NCBI RefSeq assembly: GCF_003315795.1 | Contig: NZ_QMEY01000002.1 | Location: forward strand, 1-64,000 | Source: Spongiactinospora rosea | Lineage (GTDB): Bacteria; Actinomycetota; Actinomycetes; Streptosporangiales; Streptosporangiaceae | Reading direction: 5' to 3' | Length of the DNA: 64,000 nt | Shown here: in pieces, positions 26,787 to 36,805 of the stretch | How positions within the stretch are numbered: position 1 is the first letter of the stretch | How the letters are laid out: the number at the start of each line of letters is the position of its first letter | The notes under the pieces: generated by a model | Told to the model about the DNA's origin: nothing | Database searches by the model: none | What the model saw: only the letters and a program-made list of their open reading frames with translations | Program-made: the position numbers and the translations under genes

Positions 26787-27865
26787 GCGTCCCATCCCGA
26801 AAGTGGAGGCGTACCGCGGTGGGCGGTCTCCATGGCCAGCCGTACTCCGGCTTCACCGCTCAGGAACTCGTCCCCGCTGGCGTGCTCGGCGACCAACATG
26901 GGAAGCCGGGCCGCGATCTCCGGGCTAAGCGCATCCTGTGAAGCGCGGTAGGCGGTCTGATAAACACCCGCCAGGCCATGACATAAACCCGGCTCGCTGA
27001 GTCTGCGGAGTTGCCGGGCGTCCAGACACCCCACCATGGCCTCCTCGGCCGCGCGCCGCCGCGCCAAGTCGTCGGTGGCGATGGCGGCGAGCTGACAGGC
27101 ACGGGCGATTCCAACAGCGCCGTAGCACCACGACGGCCGCCCGGGACCAGGCTGTACGGTCCGGCCGGTACGCAATTCATCGCGGGTGACCCACTGTGGC
27201 CACCAAGATCCGTGCGGCGAGGGCTGACGCCACCGATCGAACCAATCCGCCAGGCGCTCGATCGCCTCGCGTTGCCCGCCAACGACATGACCATCGCGCG
27301 CCGCGAGCGCGAGAAGGGCCAAGAGCCCTGCGGCACCGTGCGCAATCCCAAGGTTGGCGTGCCCGCCTGGGGTGGGCAGGATCGGGTCAGGGTCGTGCTC
27401 GACCCACCAACCGGGCATGTCCCGGCGGGGCTGAGTCAACCGGATCAAGTATCGGAAGATATCGGCCAGCATGTCGTTGCTGGGCATTCGGCGCAGCAGT
27501 AGCGCGCCGATCCCGGTCAGCCCATAGAGGAGGTCGTACTCACGGAATGTCGCCCCCTCGCCCCGGTCCATCCGCGCGGTCGCGGCGGCCAGGCGACGGT
27601 GAGCCAGCCGGAGTACGTACTCGTCCAGCTTGGCCGCCACCGAACGGTACCGAATACCCCCGGCGTGCAGGACAAAGGCGACGGCCGGTACGCCATAGAA
27701 CAAACCGGCGTGGTCGGCCGTGTCGATCACCTCAGATGCCCGCCGAACCCACACGTCCGCAGTCGCCCAGTCGGCGGTCCCGGCGAGGGCGCGCTCGATG
27801 TGCAGCAGCGCGGTCCCGGCCGCGCCCGTCGCGAGCGACTGGCCGGCCTGCTCCCTCGGCTTCAA
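26768..27865 (-). CDS. LanC-like lanthipeptide cyclase
   Basis: Start TTG 27865 overlaps the dehydratase stop as TTGA. The 365-residue protein has the LanC barrel with its zinc ligands: Cys247 in SWCYGAVG and Cys295-His296 in LCHGLAG. A conserved His176 lies in GIAHGAAG. It would join Cys thiols to dehydrated Ser/Thr to form (methyl)lanthionine rings on the FxLD precursor. All ligand residues are present, so it should be active. It overlaps the downstream SpaB_C gene by 19 bp. Confidence 0.87.
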   Translation of the reverse strand: MKPREQAGQSLATGAAGTALLHIERALAGTADWATADVWVRRASEVIDTADHAGLFYGVPAVAFVLHAGGIRYRSVAAKLDEYVLRLAHRRLAAATARMDRGEGATFREYDLLYGLTGIGALLLRRMPSNDMLADIFRYLIRLTQPRRDMPGWWVEHDPDPILPTPGGHANLGIAHGAAGLLALLALAARDGHVVGGQREAIERLADWFDRWRQPSPHGSWWPQWVTRDELRTGRTVQPGPGRPSWCYGAVGIARACQLAAIATDDLARRRAAEEAMVGCLDARQLRRLSEPGLCHGLAGVYQTAYRASQDALSPEIAARLPMLVAEHASGDEFLSGEAGVRLAMETAHRGTPPLSGWDACLLIS

Positions 27866-30719
27866 AGGACCCCGGCCAAGGCCAGGCGGCGTAACGCGAC
27901 CGCTCGGGCGAGGCGGCCCGTCACCTTCTCGAAGGCCGGATCGACGCCGAGGGCGCGTACGTGGTGTTCGTGCAGCAGGGTACGCAGACCGGTGGCAGGG
28001 TCACGCTGTTCGGCGAGAACGCGGTGATAATCGCCCAGCGCTTGTTCGCGGGCTCGCCACGCGTCCACAACGGCCTCACGGACCTCGGAAGGATCGCCCA
28101 AGCGGAGCGCATGATCGCGTAGAGAGCGGTCGAGCGGTCCCGTCTGCTGCTCCAGGCACCGAAGGAGCGCCCGATATCCGGACTCGGCATCAGGGGCGAA
28201 CGCCGCCGCCAAGTGCGCCATCGAGGCAGCGGCCAACGCCTGACCTGGGAGCCGAGCCGTCTCGGCCAACCTGATCTGCGCGATCGCGGCGGCCGTGTCA
28301 GCGGCGAACACCTGCTCGGCGGCGGGCAGCGCCGCGCCTTCCCCGTACCGGCCAGGGTGTTCGTAGTATGTGGCCAAAGTGAGCTGTCCGGGCAGGCCGC
28401 GCGCCGCCAGGCGTTCCGCGAACGCGGCCAGTCGGGCCGCGGCCAAGCCGTACTCCCCAGGGTCGGCCAGCCGTAAGAACACGGCGAGATACTGGTCCGC
28501 GTCGAGCCGGATCATGTCGCGGTGTCGCCGCACCCACCAGCAGGTGACCAGGCCGGCGAGTTCATCAACAAAGCCCTGCAGGTGCCCGGCCAGGATCTCA
28601 TCGAACCGCGCGGGATTGCCGATCAGATGAGCCCGCACCACAGCGGCCCCACCCGGCCGGAGAACCGCGCCCGGCATCGAGGTCACCGGCAGCTTGCGTG
28701 GGGGTGGCTCGATCGTGGTCATGGGGATCAGTAGCTCGGCCGGTCGCCCGATCCAGCCCTGGCCGTCCGGCGGGCCGTCCTCGTGCAACTCGATCCGCCC
28801 GGCCCGCTCCAGCCGCGTACGAAGAACGGCCCGATCCACCCGCTGATCGAGATCAAGCGGAAGGCGTAACTCCCCCTGGCACAGCACCACCCGCGCCGGT
28901 ACACGCCAACGCTCCCGCCAAGCCTGAAAGTCGCCAAGATCAGCAGCGGTAAGAATCCACCGAGCGGGGGCCAAAACGACCCGCCCGTAACGTATTCGCG
29001 GAACGTACGGAAGCGCCCGCCCGGCCCCATAGTTGAATGGCCCGAACACCGCACTCCGGGCCTCGGCGACCTCGGCCAGAAACCGCGCCAACGGCGGGCT
29101 TTGGACGACAGTGTCCAACGCATGCGCGATCCGGGGCGTCACCCGCCGCCCGGTCGAGCGCTGCACGAGGTACATCTGAGAGGCATCCGCCGTGACCGCC
29201 AGATCATCAACGCTGATCGCGCCGCCGCCAGGATGCTCCCCCAGATGCACGACCTGAGGGACGAGCGGCGGAACGCGTACGACGTTCTCGTTGTGCGGCC
29301 TGCGAGGGGGAAAGGACAGTTGGACCGCCACCACGTCGCCCTGCTCCTCAGCCCCATACGTGGGCAGGTCAAGCAAGTAGGCGAACCGTCCGGCCATGCT
29401 GGTGTGACTCCGTGGCGCAGCGCTGATCCAAAGCTCGAAGTCACCCCGGTCGATCGCATCGGTGGACCGAGCATGCAGAGCCACACCAAGTTCCACACGC
29501 TCCGGCGGGACCACCGTGGCGTGGTCGCCCACGGTCAACGCCTCAAGCTGCCGCTCGGTGAGCGCGATCTCCTGATCCCCCGCCATGGTCGCCTCCTGGA
29601 CCAGCGCCAGCAGGGCGGCGTCTCGCTCGGTCAGTGTGCGCCACATCGGCCGGGCGCGGGGCGCGCCCAGATAACCATCGGGGTAGCCGAGCCCGGAGTC
29701 GGCGACCAGCTCGCGTACCGGTACCAGAGCACCGTGACCGTACCGGCCGAGGAACCGAGCGTGATAATCCAGCCATGCCGTACGACCGAAAGGCTCAGTG
29801 GACAGCCGAAGTAGAACAGTGGCGGCCCGCGCCGCCTCCTCCAGCACCACCTCGGGTACCGCGATCGTCGCGTCGAGCCGCACGTCAGTCGCCAGCCGGA
29901 CGCCGCTCACCTGCGTGAGGCGACCCCGAATGCTTTCCAGACGACGGAGCGACCCGGCGACGTCCGGTAACCGTTCACCGCCAGCGGCACGCAGAGCGTC
30001 GATCAGAAAAGGCAGTGGATCAGCGACCGTCATGGGCGCGCGCAGACCGGTGATCAGGATGCGCTGGTCCACGAGTGTGCCCAACAAGGAATTGACCTTG
30101 TCCGCCGGGAAGTACGCGGCCAGTACCTCAACGAGCTCATCGAACCGGATCGGCGAAGCGGCGACGGCCAACGCCAACCGCACAGGCCGGGTGTGACGCA
30201 CAGAAACCTCACGCAAGGGCCCCGGAACCCGAGCCCCGACCTCCGCCCGGCCCGCCACGATTAACCGCCCATCACGAACGATCCCCGTGTTGTCCGCGAC
30301 CACCATCAGGCCAGGTCGCAAGCCAGGGTGACGTTCAAGCTCGTCGATCACGCTCGTGAGCCATTCCGCGTCCACCCGCGCGAACGCCCGATGCCGATCC
30401 CCGATCTCCGCCACCGCAGGTCCAATGGCGGCCGTCGTCACCCCGGCGAAAAGCCCGAACGGAGTGGCCCGCCGCTTCCACCGCATCACGTACGAGACGA
30501 CCGACAAGACGGCCCGCCCCAGATCGCGCTCCGTACCAAGCAGTTCATCAACACGCGCACCAAGATCAGGACTGGCCATGCACACGGCCTCACGCACCTC
30601 CCCCGAGCCCATACCTTCGCCAGCCACGCCCTCCCGTCCGACAGGTCCGAAGGCAGTTCCAGATCGCTTGGGGCGGTACTCGCCCGCACCATCACCAGAC
30701 CGCAATGCCGGTATCGCAC
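27862..30719 (-). pseudogene. LanB-type lantibiotic dehydratase with apparent 1-bp frameshift
   Basis: The protein is a tRNA-Glu-dependent glutamylation-type dehydratase. Conserved blocks include YVMRWKRRATPFGLFAGV and a C-terminal helical domain ending PAFEKVTGRLARAVALR. The best start is GTG 30719 with GGAAGGG upstream (RYRHCGLVMVRASTAPSDLELP). That frame runs to about 30604 and the remainder (EVREAVCMASPDLG onward) is in a frame shifted by one. The break falls in a run of five G (C on the plus strand, 30600-30604), and a sixth G would restore one frame of 952 residues. Either a real mutation or a sequencing error is possible. Otherwise intact and coupled to the cyclase. Confidence 0.8.
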
Positions 30720-30782
30720 GTCTCGCCCTTCCAGACCGTCGTCGGCGCCCAGCAACCTCCGGGCGCCGACGATGAAGTCGGC

Positions 30783-30962
30783 TCAGGCTGGGTCGTTGGA
30801 GTTGGTGCTGCAAGCGCTGGTGCTGCACGTGCTACCGCAGCCGTCGCTGGAATCGCACATCATGGCCACGAGCGGCGTAGCGGACTCCACGACGCGCATG
30901 TCCAGCTCGAACTCCTCCTCTGCCACCACGTCGGCACCTTCGAGGATCAGCGATGGAGACAT
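30783..30962 (-). CDS. FxLD-family lanthipeptide precursor
   Basis: ATG 30962 with TTAGGAG upstream gives 59 residues. The leader (about residues 1-33) carries Phe18-Glu-Leu-Asp21, the FxLD motif recognised by class I enzymes, in an acidic stretch. The core (about 34-59) has four Cys (36, 42, 46, 51) and ten Ser/Thr (for example in DSSDGCGSTCSTSACST). Up to four thioether rings could form. It lies between the methyltransferase and dehydratase genes in the standard FxLD order. Core length and the number of rings are inferred, not shown. Confidence 0.92.
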   Translation of the reverse strand: MSPSLILEGADVVAEEEFELDMRVVESATPLVAMMCDSSDGCGSTCSTSACSTNSNDPA

Positions 30963-31000
30963 CGGATCACACTCCTAACCAGTTGGGTGTGGACCCGCCT

Positions 31001-32221
31001 TCAGCAGGCGGGCCAGGTAATCGCGACAAGACCGTGGGTCTTGTGAAGGACCGCCACATCGTCCGGAAAGCGGGCCAGCGCGCTGCCGGTCGGCCAGTAC
31101 TCAAAGCCGGGCTCCGTCCTGCCTCGCTCGTCCCACGCCTGGATCTGCTCGACCATCGCCGTCGCGGCCTCCCCGCCATGAGCTCCATAGGCCCGCGCGC
31201 CGAACTCCACTCCCCTGCCTTCCAACGCCGGCCGTACCGACAGATAGGCGAAGGAGTCGCCACGCACCACCCCGAAGGGAAACCAGCTCTTACGTTCCTG
31301 AGCCAGTTCCGTCCCCTCATCAGCCGCCAGCTTGCAGAACCCCGGCAAGAAGCCCGCGAACCACAAATACAAATCCGCGAACGACTCCCCATGCCCCACC
31401 GTGACGCCGGACCACGCCTCGCCCCGCTCACTCGCCAAAACCCCGTCCAACAGCGCCGGATCATCCGGAGCCCCGTCGTCGAACCGCAGCGTGACGGCAC
31501 CACCCCGCCCATCAGGCAGCCGGAACTCCCGGTCGAGGTGTTCCCCCGCCCCCTGCATCGGAACGAACCCGCCCACCACCGCCGACGTACCGACCAACCG
31601 CCCCATCTCCCACCGAAACCCAATAGAACGGCTGACCCCATTCATCCGCAACGGCACGACGAGCCTGCCGCCCACCGCCAGCCCGCGCAGCCACGCCGGA
31701 GCCAGATCCCAAGCCCCGGCCGTGACGATGATCGCGTCGAACGACTCACGCCCGAACACTTCACCCTGCGCGTCAGCCGTGATCACCGTGACCCGCCCGC
31801 CGTACCCGGCCGCCTCCAGCAAACCAGCGGCCCGGTCGGTCACCTCCGGATCGATGTCCACACTGACCACCCGCCCGCCCGGCCCCACGACCTCGGCCAG
31901 CAACGCGGCGTTATAGCCCCCAGACCCGATCTCCAGCACCCTCGAACCCGGCCTCAACTCAGCCTGCTCGATCATCGCCACCTGGATGTACGCCGCGCTG
32001 ACCGAGGAGACGGCCACACCGTTCTCATCCCGCTTCGTCACCACCGACCGATCGACGTGGTAGGTGACGTCCAGCGGAGTATCAGCCGGAACGAACGCAT
32101 GCCGCGGCACCGCCCGGAAGGCCGCCTCAACACGCGTCGACCTGATGTACCCCCGCGCGATGAGCTCATCCGCGAGCCGAGCCCTGAGCTCGCCAGCCTG
32201 ATCGCCGCCGTCCACCGCCAT
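31001..32221 (-). CDS. FxLD lanthipeptide-associated O-methyltransferase (PIMT-like)
   Basis: The second of two tandem ATGs (32221) has GAGGAGG at proper spacing. The 406-residue protein has a protein-isoaspartate methyltransferase-like N-terminal half with motif I VLEIGSGGYNAALLA (about residue 85) and SVVTKRDENG. A family-specific C-terminal half follows (ESFADLYLWFAGFLPGFC, then GARAYGAHGGEAATAMVEQI). This fusion layout is the FxlM type found with FxLD precursors. It probably forms isoaspartate/aspartate methyl esters or succinimide in the peptide, as PIMT-type RiPP enzymes do. First gene of the operon; precursor follows after 38 bp. Confidence 0.87.
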   Translation of the reverse strand: MAVDGGDQAGELRARLADELIARGYIRSTRVEAAFRAVPRHAFVPADTPLDVTYHVDRSVVTKRDENGVAVSSVSAAYIQVAMIEQAELRPGSRVLEIGSGGYNAALLAEVVGPGGRVVSVDIDPEVTDRAAGLLEAAGYGGRVTVITADAQGEVFGRESFDAIIVTAGAWDLAPAWLRGLAVGGRLVVPLRMNGVSRSIGFRWEMGRLVGTSAVVGGFVPMQGAGEHLDREFRLPDGRGGAVTLRFDDGAPDDPALLDGVLASERGEAWSGVTVGHGESFADLYLWFAGFLPGFCKLAADEGTELAQERKSWFPFGVVRGDSFAYLSVRPALEGRGVEFGARAYGAHGGEAATAMVEQIQAWDERGRTEPGFEYWPTGSALARFPDDVAVLHKTHGLVAITWPAC

Positions 32222-32459
32222 CATCCCCTCCTCGAATCTCACCGGAAACAACAAAACCCGAGAGCCGCCCCCGCGGTATCGACTTCAAAGAGTGAGGCTG
32301 GTCAAAGCGATCAAAGATTCCCGGCCGAGAACCCTCGTGCCTTACCCTCAACATGCTCAGAAACGTGGCCCACGCTGGCCGAACAGAGCTGCGGAGCAGT
32401 CGTCGCCGTACCGAAGACGACCAAAGTGGTCAATGCCGACCAACTCCGGGAGGTGCATC

Positions 32460-33845
32460 ATGACGCGCACACGAAACGAACTGCTCGATGCGATTCTGCG
32501 CGAGGCAGGCTGGTCACGGGCACAAGCGGCAAACGCCTACAATCGCATCGCCCAGGAGAACAACCTCCACAATCACACCAACATCGGCCGTTCCCATATC
32601 AGCATGTGGGTAGGTGGCACAAAACCCTCCGGCGAAGCCCCGATAATCTTGTGTCAGGCGTTGTCCCGACGCTTGCAGCGCCTGGTCACCCCACGCGAGC
32701 TCGGGTTCACCGCCGCCAATGCCCAGGAGCACAACGCCCCAGGCTGGCAGACCGACCCGCTGACCGAGCTCGCCGAGCTGGGGGGAACCGATTTGGACCT
32801 CGGCCGCAGACACCTCCTGACCAACGCCGTCTACTCCACCGCCGCCCTCACCCTCCCCGGCCAGCAATGGTGGGACACTATGGCCGCCCCTCAGCCCGCC
32901 GAGACCCGCCCCCGCCACCGCATCGGCCCCGCCGACATCGAAACCGTCCGCGACCTCACCGCCGCCTTCTCCCGCGTCGACCAACAACGCGGCGGCGGCC
33001 ACGGCCGAAAGGCCGTCGTCCAGTACCTCAAAACCGACGTGGCCGCCCTCCTCCAGGGCTCCTTCTCCACCGAGTCCGTCCAGCGCGACATGTTCAGCGC
33101 CGCCGGAGAACTCGCCTACCTCGCCGGCTGGATGGCCTTCGACAACAGCGAACACGCCCTCGCCCAGCGCTACTTCGTCCTGGCCGTCAAACTCGCCGCC
33201 CGCGCCGACGACCCACCCCTCACCGCCCACATCCTGCGCGCCATGGCCCACCAGGCCCTCGACCTCGGCGCGCCCAAACAGGCCCTCGACCTGTCCACCG
33301 CCTCCATCGACGGCCCCCGCTACGCCAACGCCACCCCACGCGAACGCGCCCTCACCGGCGTCGTCCACGCCCGTGCCCTCGCCACCAATGGCCACAACCA
33401 GGCCGCCGCCCGCACCCTCCTCCAAGCCGAAGACGACCTCACCTCAGCAGACGCAGGCACTCCAGAACCGCACCGCACCTTCTTCTTCGGCGAAGCGTCC
33501 CTGGCCCACGAGACTGCCCGCACCCTCACCGCCCTCGGCGACACCCCCGGCGCCCTACGCCACTACCAACACAGCATCCGCACCCGAGGCACCACCTTCC
33601 GCCGCACCCACGCCGTCACCCTCGGCTACCTCGGCGCCGCCCACCTCACCCAAGCCAACCTCGAGGAAGCCTGCACCGTGTGGACCACCGCCCTGGACAC
33701 CATCGAAAACGGCGTCCATTCCGCCCGAGCCCGCCAAACCATCACCGACATGCGCAACGTCCTATCCCCCTATCGCCACCGCAAAATCCCCCTTGTCACC
33801 GACCTCGACACCCGCGCCGCCCACTACCTCGCCCACACCCGCTAA
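32460..33845 (+). CDS. Helix-turn-helix/TPR regulatory protein
   Basis: ATG 32460 has GGGAGG six bases before it. Residues 1-75 form a helical N-terminus with a possible HTH (LLDAILREAGWSRAQAANAYN, then GRSHISMWVGGTKPSG). Residues about 165-440 are TPR-like helices with Ala-rich repeats (HILRAMAHQALDLGAPKQALDL, then GYLGAAHLTQANLEEAC). The 461-residue protein resembles streptomycete regulators that sense a small molecule or peptide with their TPR part. It is divergent from the FxLD operon across a 240-bp gap, so a link to it is possible. The TrmO-like gene follows after 9 bp. Confidence 0.68.
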   Translation: MTRTRNELLDAILREAGWSRAQAANAYNRIAQENNLHNHTNIGRSHISMWVGGTKPSGEAPIILCQALSRRLQRLVTPRELGFTAANAQEHNAPGWQTDPLTELAELGGTDLDLGRRHLLTNAVYSTAALTLPGQQWWDTMAAPQPAETRPRHRIGPADIETVRDLTAAFSRVDQQRGGGHGRKAVVQYLKTDVAALLQGSFSTESVQRDMFSAAGELAYLAGWMAFDNSEHALAQRYFVLAVKLAARADDPPLTAHILRAMAHQALDLGAPKQALDLSTASIDGPRYANATPRERALTGVVHARALATNGHNQAAARTLLQAEDDLTSADAGTPEPHRTFFFGEASLAHETARTLTALGDTPGALRHYQHSIRTRGTTFRRTHAVTLGYLGAAHLTQANLEEACTVWTTALDTIENGVHSARARQTITDMRNVLSPYRHRKIPLVTDLDTRAAHYLAHTR

Positions 33846-33854
33846 GGACCCCCT

Positions 33855-34313
33855 ATGCCCCTTGAAATCACCCCCATCGGAACCGTCATCGGCGGCCGTA
33901 CCACGCCCACCGACGACCACTGGACCGAATCCGCCATCATCCGCCTCAACTCCGACTTCCCCCCCGAGGTCGTCCAGGGCCTAGAGGAGTTCTCCCACCT
34001 CATCGTCGTCTGGCACTTCCACCAGGCATCCCCCGACGACGTAGCCCTCCACGCCCGCAGCCCCCGCAACAACCCCGCCTGGCCAGCCACCGGCACCTTC
34101 GCCCACCGCAACCACCGCCGCCCCAACCAACTCGCCCAGTCCTTCCCCCGCCTTATCAAAGTCGACGGCTTGGACCTCCACGTCACCCACCTCGACGCCA
34201 TCCACGGCACCCCCATCTACGACCTGGCCCCCTACTTCCAGGAGATGGGCCCCCAGGGCGAGATCCACCAACCCGCCTGGCCCACGGAGATGCTGAGGGA
34301 CTACTGGGCATGA
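33855..34313 (+). CDS. TsaA/TrmO-like SAM-dependent tRNA methyltransferase
   Basis: The 152-residue protein starts MPLEITPIGTVIGG and has the TsaA beta-barrel pattern: FSHLIVVWHFHQAS, then RNNPAWPATGTFAHRNHRRPNQLA and KVDGLDLHVTHLDAIHGTPIYDLAPYF. TrmO N6-methylates t6A in certain tRNAs; actinomycete homologues in accessory regions may have other substrates. Length is short for TrmO (about 230 in E. coli) but normal for single-domain TsaA. AAGGA precedes the start. It is cotranscribed with the preceding TPR gene. Confidence 0.85.
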   Translation: MPLEITPIGTVIGGRTTPTDDHWTESAIIRLNSDFPPEVVQGLEEFSHLIVVWHFHQASPDDVALHARSPRNNPAWPATGTFAHRNHRRPNQLAQSFPRLIKVDGLDLHVTHLDAIHGTPIYDLAPYFQEMGPQGEIHQPAWPTEMLRDYWA

Positions 34314-34415
34314 GGCACCCCTGCATCTGAACAGGGGCACGTCGTCTGACTACAAGAAGCTTCAATACTCCCCGGTATCGCTGGTCCCCACCTCCAGACA
34401 GCAGCTAAGCTGGGC

Positions 34416-34430
34416 GTGTCAGTCTGACAC
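34416..34430. promoter_or_regulatory. Perfect palindrome, candidate operator
   Basis: GTGTCAGTCTGACAC is a perfect inverted repeat with 7-bp arms around one base. It lies 14 bp upstream of the start codon at 34445. The position overlaps the likely promoter or 5' leader of that gene and suits binding of a dimeric repressor. Confidence 0.5.
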
Positions 34431-34444
34431 ACACGGGGGCAGTG

Positions 34445-35233
34445 ATGAAGTACGAGATCCTCACGGAGGCGCTCAAGATACGAGGCACCACAACCAGTCG
34501 CTCGGAACTCGGCGACATCAGATTCGGCCCACCGGAGATCACCATGGCCATTCCCCGGCCACGAGGGGTCATACTGACCACCTCCAGTGCCCGGATCCAA
34601 GGAGGCACTCTGGACGGAGGATACATAGTCCAGATCACCGAGGAGACCTACGGCCAAGAGGCATCCGGCGCCCCCACCTCCTACCTCGCAGGCTACCGAG
34701 ACGCCGAAGCCGCCTTCCTCGACCTCCAGCGCACCATCGTCCTGGCAGCGCTCAAAGACAGCAGCATCGAAGCGATCGCCGGCTGGGGCCCCGACGCCGT
34801 CGTCCGCCTCCCTGAAGTCTTCGGCGGCAGCGTGATCGTGCGCATCGATTCGCCTCTAGGAAACGCGGCGGAAGCGGCGCTCTACCCTGTTGCAGACCTG
34901 GCCCCCGAGAAGATCGCCGATGCCGGAGAAGCCTTCGCCGACGCGATCGACCAATTGATCGCCGATCTCTCCGAGCGAGTCGAAACCTTCAAGAAGGCCG
35001 ATCTACAGGACAAGGCCGAGATTCTCGACTCACTCGCCCTCCCCTGGCTCCGTAAGGAAGCCGCCCAACACCGCGCAATGACCGCCCGCCAGCACTTCCT
35101 CGCCGCCGCCCATCCTTCCGGAGGTCTAGTAGGCCCGGGCCTGCCGATCACCATGGCAGACCTCGCCAGAAACCTCTACACCGACCGCGGCAACCTCACC
35201 AGAACCATCAACCGCGCCCTTCGGGAAGGATAG
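34445..35233 (+). CDS. Hypothetical protein with C-terminal HTH-like end
   Basis: ATG 34445 has GGGGGC upstream. The 262-residue protein has a beta-rich N-terminal half (TEALKIRGTTTSRSELGDIRFG, then AIPRPRGVILTTSSARIQGG), a helical middle (EAFADAIDQLIADLSERVETFKKADLQDK) and a C-terminus that could form an HTH (MADLARNLYTDRGNLTRTINRAL). A perfect palindrome 14 bp upstream suggests control by a dimeric repressor, perhaps itself. Family unknown to me; it is well formed and likely expressed. Confidence 0.6.
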   Translation: MKYEILTEALKIRGTTTSRSELGDIRFGPPEITMAIPRPRGVILTTSSARIQGGTLDGGYIVQITEETYGQEASGAPTSYLAGYRDAEAAFLDLQRTIVLAALKDSSIEAIAGWGPDAVVRLPEVFGGSVIVRIDSPLGNAAEAALYPVADLAPEKIADAGEAFADAIDQLIADLSERVETFKKADLQDKAEILDSLALPWLRKEAAQHRAMTARQHFLAAAHPSGGLVGPGLPITMADLARNLYTDRGNLTRTINRALREG

Positions 35234-35342
35234 GATCGCGCCGTCCGAAGAGCTCCGTCCAACCGATCCACAGCCACTGGGCCAAGGGCACCAGTCGGGG
35301 CGAAAGGTTGGGCTGGTAGATCGCACACCCCTCGCCGTACAA

Positions 35343-35963
35343 CTACGCCGGGCGCGCGGAGCCGCCCGCGCTGAATGCCGCAGGATCCTGAGCAAGGTCG
35401 GCCTGCCCCCTGTGGATCGCGGCCTCGTAGAACGCGTCGGCGAGTGCCACGACGATCCCCTTGATCGCAGGCCCGTCGGTGAAGAAGTAGTCCGCCATGG
35501 AGTTGTGCGCCTGCTGATTGTCGGCGACAGCCTCGGTGACGGCGGACTGGAAGTCCTGCGACTCCATGAACTGCTTCTTCGAGTTCACCCTTGTCTGCTG
35601 GACCAGGGCCGGGTCGGTGAGCAGTCGCTGCACGAGCCCCTGCACGAACTCCCGGATCTGGGAGTCGGCGAAGGACTCGGCACCAAAGAGGTCGTTCATC
35701 TTGTCGATGACGACCTGGAGCGCGACGTACTTCGGCTCCTTCTTGATGCCGGTGCCTGCTGCGCTGATCCCCTTCAGCGCGCCATCTCCGGTCAGCGAGA
35801 TGTCAACCGCGATTGCCGTGCTGTGCTTCACCCCGACCAGGACCACGTCTGAGAGGTCGACGTCGGCGCTCCACGAGGACTCAGCGATAACCTTTTCCAG
35901 GAGCCGGAAAGAGATCGAGAGCATCTCCATGCACGGGTCGCCGTAGTCGACGATCTTGTGCAT
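35343..35963 (-). pseudogene. C-terminal remnant of a type I restriction HsdR/helicase subunit
   Basis: The 206-residue frame begins inside a domain and resembles the C-terminal segment of HsdR proteins: KIVDYGDP, then ADVDLSDVVLVGVKHS, then LTDPALVQQTRVNSKKQFMESQDF and HNSMADYFFTDGPAIKGIV. The nuclease, helicase and DEAD-box parts are missing, so it cannot be functional. It abuts the stop codon of the oxidoreductase fragment at 36000, suggesting a deletion or recombination junction. Unrelated in sequence to the intact hsdR at 41225. Confidence 0.65.
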
Positions 35964-35999
35964 CGAGCTGTCCCGAGTCAGACGCGCATCGCAGGTGCT

Positions 36000-36805
36000 T
36001 CACACGGGCGGACCCGCCTTGACGCGCCGCACCAGTCTTTCCATCGACCTCCGGTAGCTGTGGAGGTGCTCCAGCCACCACGTGGCGCCCGCGTCGGCGT
36101 ACTCCCGGACCGACGAGCCGGGCTCGCTCACCCCGATGACCGCCACATCGAGGTCGCCCGCAGCAGCCCGGTGCCAGCGCAGCTCGCTGACCTGAGCGGC
36201 CAGGAGTCGGGCGAGAGCGTCATGCGGCCCTCCTGGTCGTCGCCGACGACGATCCAGCCGTCCCAGCGGGCGGCCCGCCGAAGGGCGCCCGGAGCCGTGC
36301 CTCCGATCCACACCGGCACCCGGGGCCGCTGGAGGGGCAGCGGCGCGAGGCGGACCCCGTCAACGGTGTAATGAGCGCAACGATGGTGCACCTCCTCGCC
36401 GGACCACAGCGAGACCATCACGTCGAGTGCCTCGTCGAGCACCACCCCACCGGGACGCGTTGAGCCAAAGGCGGTGAACTCCTGCCTCACGCCGCCCAGC
36501 CCGGCGCCCAGGATCGCGCGGCCCCCACTCAGCCTGTCGAGCGTCGCCACCGTCTGCGCCAGCCGTTCCGGGCGGTGCCGGGTCACGGCCGTCACCACCG
36601 TGCCCAGCATGATGCGCGAGGTCACCTGCGCCGCTGCGGCTAACGTCACCCACGGGTCGACCGATGCCATGCCCCAGGTGAAGGCCAAGTGGTCCCACAC
36701 CAGCACGGCGTCCCACCCAGCGGCCTCGGCCTCCCTGGCGAGGGTGACTAGATGTGCCGGCTCCGCGAGGTCACCGAGGATCGCGACGTCGATGCCGTAA
36801 CGCAT
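36000..36805 (-). pseudogene. LLM-class (F420/FMN) oxidoreductase with frameshift
   Basis: From ATG 36805 the frame encodes a luciferase-like monooxygenase: MRYGIDVAILGDL, AEAAGWDAVLVWDHLAF, GTVVTAVTRHRPERLAQTVATLDRLSGGRAILGAG, PVWIGGTAPGALRRAARWDG. At about 36226-36234 the reading frame shifts by one base; the other frame continues with ARLLAAQVSELRWHRAAAGD and VIGVSEPGSSVREYADAGATWWLEHLHS, the expected C-terminus, and ends at 36000. One missing G in GGAGGG would explain it. Full length would be about 268 residues, normal for short LLM proteins. Confidence 0.72.

Noticed and set aside
30953..33865. 970-residue plus-strand frame
   Set aside because: Antisense to the FxLD methyltransferase and out of frame with the TPR gene; composition is Arg/Pro/His-rich and it has no coherent domain.
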